Positions 36,300 to 45,657 of a stretch of 64,000 bases of DNA are shown piece by piece. The stretch's first letter is position 1; the number at the start of each line of letters is the position of its first letter. The position numbers were made by a program, and so were the translations under genes. Source of the DNA: Halovulum dunhuangense (lineage in GTDB: Bacteria > Pseudomonadota > Alphaproteobacteria > Rhodobacterales > Rhodobacteraceae); assembly GCF_013093415.1 (NCBI RefSeq), contig NZ_JABFBC010000001.1, positions 682,001 to 746,000 of the forward strand. The letters run 5' to 3'. Under the pieces are notes generated by a model, which had not been told where the DNA came from, did not search any database, and was given only the letters and a program-made list of their open reading frames with translations.

Positions 36300-36344
36300 G
36301 CGCGCCGGGCAACTGGCGCCCGGGCACTGATTGTCCCGGCGCGC
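36300..36344 (-). other. Long stem-loop between hydA and the ABC importer genes
   Basis: GCGCGCCGGG (36300-36309) and CCCGGCGCGC (36335-36344) are exact complements around a 25-nt loop, which itself contains GCGCCCGGGC. It lies in the 189-bp gap between the hydA stop and the ATPase start. No T-run on the minus strand. It may attenuate or stabilise the transporter transcript; nothing else was recognised in this gap. Confidence 0.5.
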
Positions 36345-36370
36345 CAGCTTCAGCTTCTCCCATGCGCGCC

Positions 36371-37822
36371 TCAGACCCCGCTCGCGGGGATGCCGCTGCG
36401 CTCGACCTTGCGCGGCGCGGTCAGCTCCTTCCAGGTGGACAGCGCCTTGTTCACCGCGCCGCTCGGCTCGCGGGCGACGAACTGGCCGTGGCCCTCTTCG
36501 GTGCGCACCTCGCCGTCGTGGATCGCGACCTTGCCCCGGGTCAGGGTGAAGCGCGGCAGGCCGGTCACTTCCTTGCCCTCGAAGACGTTGTAGTCGATCG
36601 CCGATTGCTGGGTCGCGGCCGTGATCGTCTTCGACTTCTTCGGATCCCAGACAACGATATCGGCATCGGCCCCGACCAGGATCGCGCCCTTTCTCGGATA
36701 CATGTTCAGGATCTTGGCGCTGTTGGTCGAGGTCGCGGCGACGAACTCGTTCATCGTCAGGCGACCGGTGTTGACGCCGTGCGTCCAGAGCATCGGCATC
36801 CGATCCTCGAGCCCGCCGGTGCCGTTGGGGATCCTGGTGAAATCGCCCAGGCCGTAGCGCTTCTGTTCCGTGGTAAAGGCGCAGTGATCGGTGGCCACGA
36901 CCGACAGGGAGCCCGAGGCGAGCCCGGCCCACAGGCTGTCCTGGTGCTTGCGGTCCCGGAACGGGGGCGACATCACCCGGCGCGCGGCGTGGTCCCAGTC
37001 GGGGTGGCGGTATTCGCTGTCATCGAGCGTCAGGTGCTGGATCAGCGGCTCGCCCCAGACGCGGCGGCCAAGGCTGCGCGCCCGGCGGATCGCCTCGTGC
37101 GCATCCTCGGAGGAGACGTGCACGACGTAAAGCGGCACGCCCGCCATGTCGGCGATCATGATGGCGCGGTTGGTGGCCTCGCCCTCGACTTCAGCCGGGC
37201 GCGAATAGGCATGCGCCTCGGGGCCGTTGTTGCCTTCGGCCAGAAGCTTCGCCTGCAACTCGGCGACCACGTCGCCATTCTCGGCATGGACCAGCGGGAT
37301 CGCCCCGATCTCGGCGCAGCGGCGGAAGGCGGCGAACATCTCGTCGTCGTTCACCATAAGCGCGCCCTTGTAGGCCATGAAATGCTTGAAGGTGTTGATG
37401 CCGCGCGCGACAACCCTGGGCATCTCGTCGAAGACCTGTTCGCCCCACCAGGTGACCGCCATGTGGAAGGAATAGTCGCAATTGGCGCGGGTGGACTTGT
37501 TGTCCCACATCTTCAGCGCGTCGAGCAGCCCCTGCCCGGGCGAGGGCAGGGCGAAATCCACAACCATGGTGGTACCCCCCGCCAGCGCCGCGCGGGTGCC
37601 GGATTCAAAGTCGTCCGAGGAATAGGTGCCCATGAAGGGCATCTCCAGGTGGGTGTGCGGATCGATGCCGCCCGGCATGACGTAGCAGCCGGTCGCGTCG
37701 AGCGTCTCGTCGCCCTTCAGGTCGGGCCCGATCGCGGTGATGCGGCCCCCCTCGACCAGGACATCGGCCTTGTAGGTCAGATCGGCCGTCACGATAGTGC
37801 CGTTCTTGATGACTGTGGTCAT
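36371..37822 (-). CDS. hydA: Dihydropyrimidinase
   Basis: 483 residues from ATG 37820-37822 with GAGGAGG upstream; an in-frame GTG at 37853-37855 would add 11 residues. Hydrolyses dihydrouracil or dihydrothymine to the N-carbamoyl amino acid. Amidohydrolase metal site: DPHTHLEMPF (about 57-66), carbamylated Lys in FKHFMAYKGALMV (about 150), VVHVSSEDAHEA and ATDHCAF. Second enzyme of the reductive pathway (after PreTA). The GIY-YIG cassette begins right upstream of its start, 33 bp before the ATG. Confidence 0.93.
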   Translation of the reverse strand: MTTVIKNGTIVTADLTYKADVLVEGGRITAIGPDLKGDETLDATGCYVMPGGIDPHTHLEMPFMGTYSSDDFESGTRAALAGGTTMVVDFALPSPGQGLLDALKMWDNKSTRANCDYSFHMAVTWWGEQVFDEMPRVVARGINTFKHFMAYKGALMVNDDEMFAAFRRCAEIGAIPLVHAENGDVVAELQAKLLAEGNNGPEAHAYSRPAEVEGEATNRAIMIADMAGVPLYVVHVSSEDAHEAIRRARSLGRRVWGEPLIQHLTLDDSEYRHPDWDHAARRVMSPPFRDRKHQDSLWAGLASGSLSVVATDHCAFTTEQKRYGLGDFTRIPNGTGGLEDRMPMLWTHGVNTGRLTMNEFVAATSTNSAKILNMYPRKGAILVGADADIVVWDPKKSKTITAATQQSAIDYNVFEGKEVTGLPRFTLTRGKVAIHDGEVRTEEGHGQFVAREPSGAVNKALSTWKELTAPRKVERSGIPASGV

Positions 37823-37854
37823 CTGCGCCTCCTCGCTGGTTTTCTTGTTGTCCA

Positions 37855-37879
37855 CGCGTCCCGGGCCTGACCCGGGACC
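37855..37879 (+). repeat. Left 25-bp inverted repeat / hairpin of the GIY-YIG cassette
   Basis: Perfect reverse complement of 38256-38280. Inside it GTCCCGGG (37858-37865) pairs with CCCGGGAC (37871-37878) over the loop CCTGA. Confidence 0.9.
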
Positions 37880-37898
37880 TCGCGTCGCGTAGCGGTAT

Positions 37899-38183
37899 TC
37901 AGGGGATCAGGCCCGAGATGTCGCGCCAGTCGGGATTGAGCCCAAGTATCAGCTGGTCCTTCCAGAGCCTGCGCCAGCGCTTGATGCTGCGCTCTCGCGC
38001 CAGCGCCGCCTCGCGCGTCTCGTGGATCTCGAACCAGACCAGCGTGCCGATCCCGTACCTGGCCGTATGACCGGGCACCACGCGGGCCCGATGCTGCTCC
38101 ACCCTCCGGCGAAGGTCCGAGGTCGCGCCGGTATAAAGTGCGCCGCCGGGCCGTGACGCGAGGATGTAGACGAAATGGGGCAT
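37899..38183 (-). CDS. Single-domain GIY-YIG nuclease
   Basis: 94 residues from ATG 38181-38183. One URI/SLX1-like GIY-YIG domain: FVYILASRPGGALYTGAT (4-21) carries the VYI...YTG form of the motif; the catalytic Arg lies in SDLRRRVEQH and the metal-binding Glu in LARERSIKRW. No DNA-binding or second domain. The reading direction matches the pyrimidine operon, but the gene has no link to that pathway and is bounded by inverted repeats. It may act on those hairpins as a homing or repair-like nuclease; that role is a hypothesis. Such small proteins are widespread and mostly uncharacterised. Confidence 0.85.
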   Translation of the reverse strand: MPHFVYILASRPGGALYTGATSDLRRRVEQHRARVVPGHTARYGIGTLVWFEIHETREAALARERSIKRWRRLWKDQLILGLNPDWRDISGLIP

Positions 38184-38255
38184 GTTCCCAATGGACGGGA
38201 AATGCGTGAATGCGCGGTGAATGCGGCACCGGCCCGGCCGCGCCCCCGGGCTCGG

Positions 38256-38280
38256 GGTCCCGGGTCAGGCCCGGGACGCG
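38256..38280 (-). repeat. Right 25-bp inverted repeat / hairpin of the GIY-YIG cassette
   Basis: Exact inverted copy of 37855-37879, ending 20 bp from the hyuC stop codon. Same 8-bp stem with a 5-nt loop (TCAGG on this strand). Confidence 0.9.
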
Positions 38281-38300
38281 GGGCACGGCGGTGCGGCGGA

Positions 38301-39551
38301 TCACCCCACAACCTCTGCCGTTTCCAGCACCGCGTGCATCAGAACGTCGGTGCCGGCGGTGGCCCAGTCCTTGCTGATCTCCTCGGCCTCGTTGTGGCTG
38401 AGCCCGTCAACGCAGGGGCACATCACCATCGTCGTGGGGTAGAGCCGGTTCACCCAGCAGGCGTCGTGGCCGGCGCCCGAGATGATGTCCATGTGGCTGT
38501 AGCCCAGCCGATCGGCGGCGTTGCGCACGCGTTCGACCAGCACCGGGTCAAAGGCGGGCGGGTCGAAGAAGCCCACCACCTCGGAGGTGAACTTCACCCC
38601 GATATCGGCGCAGATGCCCGGCGCGCGGACGGCGAGTTCCGCGACCATCGCCTCCAGCACATCGAGCTTGTGGCTGCGGAAATCGACGGTGAAGACCACC
38701 TTCTCGGGGATGATGTTGCGGCTGTTGGGATGGACGTCGATGTGCCCGATGGCGCCGACGGCGTTGGGCTGGTGCTTCATCGCGATCTCGTGCACCAGTT
38801 CGGTGACCCTGGCCAGGCCCCGGCCCGCGTTGCGCCGCATGTACATGGGTGTCGATCCGGTGTGCTGGCCCTTGCCGGTGACCGTGCACTGGATCCAGCG
38901 CAGGCCCTGGCCGTGGGTGACGACGCCGATCTGCTTTCCCTCGGCCTCCAGGATGGGGCCCTGTTCGATGTGCAGCTCGAAAAAGGCGTGCATCTTGCGC
39001 GCGCCGACCTTTTCCGGGCCCTTCCAGCCGATCCGCTCCAGCTCGTCGCCGAAGCGGAGGCCCCTTGCATCGCGCCGGTCATAGGCCCAGTCGCGGTCGA
39101 GCACGCCCGCGAACACGCCCGAGGCCAGCATGGCGGGGGCAAAGCGCGTGCCTTCCTCGTTGGTCCAGTTGGTCACCACGACCGGGTGCTTCGTCTTTAT
39201 CCCCAGGTCGTTCATCGTGCGCACGATCTCTAGCCCGCCAAGCACGCCGAGCACCCCGTCATACTTGCCGCCCGTGGGCTGGGTGTCGAGATGGCTGCCG
39301 ACATAGACCGGCAGCGCGTCCGGGTCGGTGCCGGGGCGCATGGCGAACATGGTGCCCATCTCGTCCACGCCCATGGAGAGGCCGGCTTCCTCGCACCAGC
39401 GCTGGAACAGGTGCCGGCCCTCGCTGTCCTCGTCGGTCAGGGTCTGGCGGTTGTTGCCGCCCGCCACGCCCGGCCCGATCTGCGCCATTTCCATCAGGCT
39501 GTCCCACAGCCGGTCGCCGTTGATCTTCAGGTTCTCTCCGGGGGCGGGCAT
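38301..39551 (-). CDS. M20-family amidohydrolase (N-carbamoyl-beta-alanine / allantoate type)
   Basis: 416 residues, zinc-dependent. Metal and dimer motifs: GSHLDTQPTGGKYDGVLGVL (about 86-105), NWTNEEGTRFAPAM, HIEQGPILEAEG, GAGHDACWVNR. The subfamily includes beta-ureidopropionase, L-carbamoylase and allantoate amidohydrolase, which share these motifs. Next to hydA and an omega-aminotransferase, the likely reaction is N-carbamoyl-beta-alanine to beta-alanine, CO2 and ammonia. The purine cluster in this window lacks an allantoate amidohydrolase, so dual use cannot be excluded. Confidence 0.88.
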   Translation of the reverse strand: MPAPGENLKINGDRLWDSLMEMAQIGPGVAGGNNRQTLTDEDSEGRHLFQRWCEEAGLSMGVDEMGTMFAMRPGTDPDALPVYVGSHLDTQPTGGKYDGVLGVLGGLEIVRTMNDLGIKTKHPVVVTNWTNEEGTRFAPAMLASGVFAGVLDRDWAYDRRDARGLRFGDELERIGWKGPEKVGARKMHAFFELHIEQGPILEAEGKQIGVVTHGQGLRWIQCTVTGKGQHTGSTPMYMRRNAGRGLARVTELVHEIAMKHQPNAVGAIGHIDVHPNSRNIIPEKVVFTVDFRSHKLDVLEAMVAELAVRAPGICADIGVKFTSEVVGFFDPPAFDPVLVERVRNAADRLGYSHMDIISGAGHDACWVNRLYPTTMVMCPCVDGLSHNEAEEISKDWATAGTDVLMHAVLETAEVVG

Positions 39552-39564
39552 GGCGCGGGTCCTT

Positions 39565-40893
<1,329 letters not shown>

Positions 40894-40956
40894 GATCTTT
40901 CTCCCCCGAAGGGCGCGGGCGGCGTTGCGCGGACGCCCGGCCTGTGTAAATGTTGT

Positions 40957-40972
40957 TTTACCAACCGGTCAA
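40957..40972. promoter_or_regulatory. RutR-like operator between aminotransferase and rutR
   Basis: TTTACCAACCGGTCAA, matching the E. coli RutR consensus TTGACCAnnTGGTCAA at 12 of 14 fixed positions. In the 147-bp divergent gap, so it can control both the catabolic operon and the regulator itself. Confidence 0.65.
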
Positions 40973-41040
40973 AAACCACGCTAGTCAATGCCGTGGGGCA
41001 GTCAAGAGTGAAGCCGGGAAACTGCCCATGGAGGGGGCAT

Positions 41041-41667
41041 TTGGCACGGGCAGCGACCACGAAACAGCCAACGCGCATACAGAAGGAAAAGCGCCGCGCG
41101 ATTCTGGCGGCGGCGCTGGACGTGTTTTCGGCCCATGGCTTTCGCGGCGCGACACTGGACCAGATCGCGGATGCGGCAGGGCTGTCGAAGCCGAACCTGC
41201 TTTACTATTTCGACAGCAAGGAGGCGATCCACCAGGCGCTGCTGACGCGGCTTCTGGACACCTGGCTCGACCCGCTGCGCCAGATCGACCCACAGGGCGA
41301 CCCGCTGAGGGAGTTGACCGGATACATCCGTCGCAAGCTGAAGATGAGCCGGGACTATCCCCGCGAAAGCAGGCTTTTCGCCAACGAGATCCTGCAGGGC
41401 GCCCCGCGCATGCAATCCGAGATCGAAGGGGCGCTGAAGGCGCTGGTGGACGAGAAGACAGAGGTAATCCGCGTCTGGATCGCGGCCGGACGGATCGCGC
41501 CGGTGGACCCCTATCACCTGATCTTCTCGATCTGGGCGACGACCCAGCATTACGCCGATTTCGAGGTGCAGGTACAGGGGATCCTCGGCGCGGCGCCGGA
41601 CGGGCATGTCGGCGATGCGGCGACTTTCCTGACCAGGCTCTATACCGACGGGCTGCGTCCGCGCTGA
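41041..41667 (+). CDS. rutR: RutR-like TetR-family regulator of pyrimidine use
   Basis: 208 residues from TTG 41041, preceded by GGAGGGGG; there is no in-frame ATG near it. TetR-type helix-turn-helix about 15-62 (AILAAALDVFSAHGFRGATL, SKPNLLYYFDSKEA). The ligand domain closely follows E. coli RutR order: SRDYPRESRLFANEILQGAP, LIFSIWATTQHYADF, ending GLRPR. RutR binds uracil or thymine and then leaves its operators. Divergent from the aminotransferase operon and convergent, by 4 bp, with the VOC gene. Likely regulator of both pyrimidine operons. Confidence 0.88.
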   Translation: MARAATTKQPTRIQKEKRRAILAAALDVFSAHGFRGATLDQIADAAGLSKPNLLYYFDSKEAIHQALLTRLLDTWLDPLRQIDPQGDPLRELTGYIRRKLKMSRDYPRESRLFANEILQGAPRMQSEIEGALKALVDEKTEVIRVWIAAGRIAPVDPYHLIFSIWATTQHYADFEVQVQGILGAAPDGHVGDAATFLTRLYTDGLRPR

Positions 41668-41671
41668 GCGT

Positions 41672-42067
41672 TCAGATCAGATGCGGCGGCACTTCCGCTT
41701 CGTCGAAGTCGATGTGCAGGTGGTTGCCGTCTGGATCCCAGACATTCACCTGCACGACCGGAAAGCCCGGTACCCGTGAAATCCGCATCCGCTCGCCCCG
41801 GTTGGTCAGCTTTTCGACAAAGGCGGCGAAGCCGCGGCCGCGAAAGGCGCCATGTTCCAGCCGCAGGCCGCCGGGCGGGGCTGCGGGCGCCTCCTCGGCC
41901 ACTTCCACCAGGTGGACCAGCGCCCGCTCGCCCGCATAAAGCCAGGCGCCCGCGAAGGGGAAATCCGGGCGCGGCCCGGGCTCCATACCCAGCACCGCGC
42001 CGTACCAGTCGATCATTTCCTGCAAACGGACGGTTCGCAGGTTCAGATGGTCCAGATCGACGATCAT
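41672..42067 (-). CDS. VOC-superfamily (glyoxalase/dioxygenase fold) protein
   Basis: 131 residues: one vicinal-oxygen-chelate domain. LDHLNLRTVRLQEMIDWYGA opens it, LRLEHGAFRGRGFAAF sits mid-way and VNVWDPDGNHLHIDFDE closes it, giving candidate His/Glu metal ligands. Lies 20 bp after preA, on the same strand, as last gene of preT-MTase-preA-VOC. Not part of any standard reductive pyrimidine pathway; function unknown. Confidence 0.8.
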   Translation of the reverse strand: MIVDLDHLNLRTVRLQEMIDWYGAVLGMEPGPRPDFPFAGAWLYAGERALVHLVEVAEEAPAAPPGGLRLEHGAFRGRGFAAFVEKLTNRGERMRISRVPGFPVVQVNVWDPDGNHLHIDFDEAEVPPHLI

Positions 42068-42087
42068 CCTGCGCCCCCCTCCACTGC

Positions 42088-43389
42088 CTACTCCGCAGCC
42101 TTGGCCGCCGGGTTGTTCGGATGCGTCGTCCAGTTGGCATAGTCGGCCTGCACCACCTTGCCGGTGCGCGGGTCCACCTCTCCGGGTTGCATCGGCACCA
42201 TGGTGATGCAGTCCTCGACCGGGCAGACATTGACGCACAGGTTGCAGGCGACGCATTCGCCGTCGATCACCTCGAACACGCGGCCGGGATTCATCGCGAT
42301 GGCCTGGTGGCTGGTATCCTCGCAGGCGGCATAGCAGCGGCCGCACTTGATGCACAGGTCCTGGTCGATCTTCGCCTTGGCGACGTAGTTCAGGTTCAGG
42401 TACTGCCAGTCGGTCACGTTCGGTACGGCGCGACCGCGGAAGGCGCCGATATCGGCGTGGCCCTTCTCGTCCATCCACTGCTCGAGCCCGGCGATCATCT
42501 CCTGCACGATGCGGAAACCATAGGTCATGGCGGCGGTGCAGACCTGCACGGTGCCCGCGCCCAGGCTGATGAACTCGGCCGCGTCGCGCCAAGTGGTGAC
42601 GCCGCCGATGCCGCTGATCGGCAGGCCCGCGGTCTGCGCGTCGCGGGCGATTTCGGCCACCATGTTCAGCGCGATGGGCTTCACCGCCGGGCCGCAATAG
42701 CCGCCATGGCTGCCCTTGCCATCGATCGACGGCTCGGGGCTGAAGCTGTCCAGGTTCACCGACGTGATCGAGCTGATCGTGTTGATCAGGCTGACAGCGT
42801 CGGCGCCCCCGGCATGGGCGGCGCGCGCGGGGTAGCGGATGTCGGTGATGTTGGGCGTCAGCTTCACGATCACCGGCATCCGCGTGTTCGCCTTGCACCA
42901 GCGGGTGACCATCTCGATGTATTCGGGCACCTGGCCCACCGCCGAGCCCATGCCGCGTTCGGACATGCCGTGCGGACAGCCGAAATTCAGCTCGATCCCG
43001 TCGGCCCCGGTATCCTCGACCTTCTTGAGGATGAACTTCCAGGCGTCCTCCTCGCAGGGGACCATGAGGCTCACGACCATTGCGCGGTCGGGGAAGTCGC
43101 GCTTGACCTGCTTGATCTCGCGCAGGTTCACCTCCAGCGGGCGGTCGGTGATGAGCTCGATATTGTTCAGGCCCAGCAGCCGCCGGTCCGCGCCCCAGAT
43201 CGCGCCATAGCGCGGCCCATTGACGTTGACGATATGCGGGTCGAGCCCGAGCGTCTTCCATACCACGCCGCCCCAGCCGGCCTCGAATGCGCGGCGGACG
43301 TTGTATTCCTTGTCCGTGGGCGGGGCCGAGGCCAGCCAGAAGGGGTTGGGGCTCTTGATGCCCACGAAATCGGTCCGAAGATCAGCCAT
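42088..43389 (-). CDS. preA: NAD-dependent dihydropyrimidine dehydrogenase subunit PreA
   Basis: 433 residues. FMN-binding TIM barrel (about 1-310) with NFGCPHGMSERGMGSAVGQ (about 133-151) and SGIGGVTTWRDAAEF. C-terminal ferredoxin-like part with two [4Fe-4S] motifs, CIKCGRCYAACEDTSHQA (about 347-364) and CVACNLCVNVCPVEDC (about 382-397). Reduces uracil or thymine to the dihydro form together with PreT. ATG 43387-43389, with AAGGAG upstream. Separated from preT by a methyltransferase gene. Confidence 0.95.
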   Translation of the reverse strand: MADLRTDFVGIKSPNPFWLASAPPTDKEYNVRRAFEAGWGGVVWKTLGLDPHIVNVNGPRYGAIWGADRRLLGLNNIELITDRPLEVNLREIKQVKRDFPDRAMVVSLMVPCEEDAWKFILKKVEDTGADGIELNFGCPHGMSERGMGSAVGQVPEYIEMVTRWCKANTRMPVIVKLTPNITDIRYPARAAHAGGADAVSLINTISSITSVNLDSFSPEPSIDGKGSHGGYCGPAVKPIALNMVAEIARDAQTAGLPISGIGGVTTWRDAAEFISLGAGTVQVCTAAMTYGFRIVQEMIAGLEQWMDEKGHADIGAFRGRAVPNVTDWQYLNLNYVAKAKIDQDLCIKCGRCYAACEDTSHQAIAMNPGRVFEVIDGECVACNLCVNVCPVEDCITMVPMQPGEVDPRTGKVVQADYANWTTHPNNPAAKAAE

Positions 43390-43406
43390 GTGTGGAACTC
43401 CTTGGA

Positions 43407-44267
43407 TCAGGGGCGGGCAAAGACCATCTGGACCGGCAGCACGCGCCCGGCATCCAGGTTTGCACGGTGGTTGGCGATCTTGCGCCGGGCATCGGGGCCC
43501 ATCAGCAGATGCGGGCCAAGCGGCTGGAAGCCGGGTTCCGCCCGGGCGATCGGCGCCGCGGACAGCGTCTCGGTATAGTAATCCAGTTCCGAGATCGGCG
43601 CGAAACCGGCATCCACCGCAAGATCGCGATACGCCTCGGGCGTGGCAAGGTGGGACGTCTCCGCCGTCGCCGCCCAGGGCACGGGGTAGGCAAGCGGCTC
43701 TGCCAGCGGGCCCAGCATGATGTCGCACAGCGCCAGCTTTCCGCCCGGTCGCAGGATCCGGAACGCTTCTGAGAACATGCGCTCCTTGTCCTCGATGTTC
43801 ATGCCCACATGCATCAGCACCGCGCAATCGGCAGAGCACTCGGCCAGCGGCAGGCGAAGCGCGCTGCCGACAAGAAAGCCAGTCAACTGGCCAAGGCCTG
43901 TGCGACGGCTGAGTTCGGTGGCCAGTTCCACGAAATCGGTTGTCAGGTCTATGCCGGTAACGCGGGCACCGTGACCGCGCGCGGCCGCCCGGGCCACGCC
44001 ACCGATCCCGCAACCGATATCGACAAGGTGCTGGCCCGGCTCGGGGCGCAGCGCCGAAAGCACGCGCCGCGTGGCATTGATCCCGCCGGTGTGCATATGC
44101 TCCAGCGGAACCAGGTCGTCCGGCCCCATCGCGTCGGGGTCGATGCCGGCGGCGCGCAGCGCGTCGAAGACCCGGGCGATCAGGCCTTCGCTGCCATAGT
44201 GGCCCATCACCGCCGCCTCTGCGCGCGAGGCCGATTGGTCGAAGATGGAATGCCGTGTCGTGGTCAT
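43407..44267 (-). CDS. SAM-dependent methyltransferase inside the preT-preA operon
   Basis: 286 residues, class I fold. Motif I VDIGCGIGGVARAAARG (about 82-98), acidic residue in GIDLTTDFVEL, motif III-like FRILRPGGKLALCDIM. Related to UbiE/gamma-tocopherol-type small-molecule methyltransferases. Lies 3 bp after preT and 17 bp before preA on the same strand, so it is surely co-transcribed. No methyl transfer is known in the reductive pyrimidine pathway; substrate unknown. Confidence 0.82.
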   Translation of the reverse strand: MTTTRHSIFDQSASRAEAAVMGHYGSEGLIARVFDALRAAGIDPDAMGPDDLVPLEHMHTGGINATRRVLSALRPEPGQHLVDIGCGIGGVARAAARGHGARVTGIDLTTDFVELATELSRRTGLGQLTGFLVGSALRLPLAECSADCAVLMHVGMNIEDKERMFSEAFRILRPGGKLALCDIMLGPLAEPLAYPVPWAATAETSHLATPEAYRDLAVDAGFAPISELDYYTETLSAAPIARAEPGFQPLGPHLLMGPDARRKIANHRANLDAGRVLPVQMVFARP

Positions 44268-44270
44268 GGC

Positions 44271-45608
44271 CTAGCCCATCAATGCGGCGTGGATATCCTC
44301 CGCCGCGTCGCGTCCCTCGGCGACGGCGGTGACAGTCAGATCGTCGCCGCCGCTGGCGCAGTCGCCCGCGGCCCACACGCCCGGAAGCGAGGTTCGGCCG
44401 GCCCCCTCGACCCGAAGCTTGCCACCCTCGATCGCGAGCGTGTCGGGCGCGCCCTCGAGCGTCTGGCCGATCGCCAGCAGAAGCTGGTCCGCGTGCAGCG
44501 TGAAACGTTCTCCGGTGGGGCGGACGCCTTTGCCGGTCCGTTCGGTATATGCGAACACGATCCGGCGCCGGTCCTTCTTGCGGCCCTTGATCTCTATCGG
44601 CTGGGCGTTGAACACCAGCCGGACGCCCCTGGACGCGGCGAGATCCTGTTCGTAGCGGCTGGCGGGCATGGCGTCGCGGTCGCGGCGGTAGACGATGGTC
44701 ACTTCGTCGGCGCCCAGAAGCTTCGACTGCACCGCCGCGTCCACGGCGGTCATGCCGCCGCCGATCACGACGACCCGGCGACCAACCGAAAGTTTAGACA
44801 GATCGTCGGTCTGTCGCAGCTCGGCAATGAAATCGACGGCGTTGCGCACCCAGTCGCGGTCGGCACCCTTCAGCCCCAGCGCGTTCACCCCGGCAAGGCC
44901 CATGGCAAGCAGGACAGCGTCATGATCCTCGGCCAGCGTTTCGAGGGTGATCTCTCCGCCCAGGGCCGCGCCATGCTGGATCGAGATGCCGCCGATCTTC
45001 AGCAGCCATTCGAGTTCCGCCTGCGCGAACCCGTCGACCGTCTTGTAGGCGGCGATGCCGTATTCGTTCAGGCCACCGCCCTTCGGTTTCGCCTCGTAGA
45101 TGGTGACCGCGTGACCGTGCATCGACAGGCGGTGCGCGGCGGCAAGGCCCGCGGGCCCCGCGCCCACCACGGCGATCGACTTGCCGGTTTCCGCCGCGCG
45201 GGCGAAGGGATGCACACCCTTGGCCATCAGGCTGTCGGTGGCGTGGCGCTGAAGCTGACCGATCAGGACCGGCTTGCCCTCGGCCGCCTCGCGGACACAG
45301 GCCTCCTCGCACAGGGTTTCGGTCGGGCAGACGCGCGCGCACATGCCACCCAGGATGTTCTGCGACAGGATGGTGCGGGCCGCGGCATCCGGCTGACCGG
45401 TCGCGATCTGGCGGATGAAAAGCGGGATGTCGATGCCGGTCGGGCAGGCCGTGACGCAGGGCGCGTCATGGCAGAAATAGCAGCGGTCCGCCGCGACCAG
45501 CGCCTCGTGCGCGTCGAGCGGGGGGTGCAGATCGGCGAAATTCGCCTCGAGCGCGGCGGGGTCCAGCCGGCCTGCGACGATCCCGTCCGTTCTTATGTCT
45601 GCGGACAT
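44271..45608 (-). CDS. preT: NAD-dependent dihydropyrimidine dehydrogenase subunit PreT
   Basis: 445 residues from ATG 45606-45608 with AGGAG 7 nt upstream. N-terminal Fe-S cysteines C43, C46, C51, C55 (CYFCHDAPCVTAC) and C90, C94, C100, C104 (CARVCPTETLCEEAC). Two dinucleotide folds: FAD site VVGAGPAGLAAAHRL (about 128) and NAD site VVVIGGGMTAVDAAV (about 275). C-terminal GVWAAGDCASGGDDL. Passes electrons from NADH to PreA. First gene of preT-MTase-preA-VOC; a RutR-like box lies 50 bp upstream. Confidence 0.95.
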   Translation of the reverse strand: MSADIRTDGIVAGRLDPAALEANFADLHPPLDAHEALVAADRCYFCHDAPCVTACPTGIDIPLFIRQIATGQPDAAARTILSQNILGGMCARVCPTETLCEEACVREAAEGKPVLIGQLQRHATDSLMAKGVHPFARAAETGKSIAVVGAGPAGLAAAHRLSMHGHAVTIYEAKPKGGGLNEYGIAAYKTVDGFAQAELEWLLKIGGISIQHGAALGGEITLETLAEDHDAVLLAMGLAGVNALGLKGADRDWVRNAVDFIAELRQTDDLSKLSVGRRVVVIGGGMTAVDAAVQSKLLGADEVTIVYRRDRDAMPASRYEQDLAASRGVRLVFNAQPIEIKGRKKDRRRIVFAYTERTGKGVRPTGERFTLHADQLLLAIGQTLEGAPDTLAIEGGKLRVEGAGRTSLPGVWAAGDCASGGDDLTVTAVAEGRDAAEDIHAALMG

Positions 45609-45657
45609 GCGGGTCACTCCTGTTGGCTTCTTGTCGAGGCTCACACAGGTCCGTTTT

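Larger units (their letters stand above)
37855..38280. mobile_element. 426-bp REP-like cassette with a GIY-YIG nuclease gene
   Basis: Two perfect 25-bp inverted repeats (37855-37879 and 38256-38280) bracket a single gene for a 94-residue GIY-YIG nuclease. The cassette fills the space between hyuC and hydA, whose coding ends lie 20 and 33 bp away. Each repeat is also a hairpin. No target-site duplication was seen. The likeness to REP/RAYT elements is inference. Confidence 0.6.

Noticed and set aside
37819-38304. A 161-residue minus-strand frame running through both hairpin repeats
   Set aside because: Its ends are translations of the repeats (VPGLTRDP-like peptides) and its middle is an off-frame reading of the GIY-YIG gene; not a real protein.
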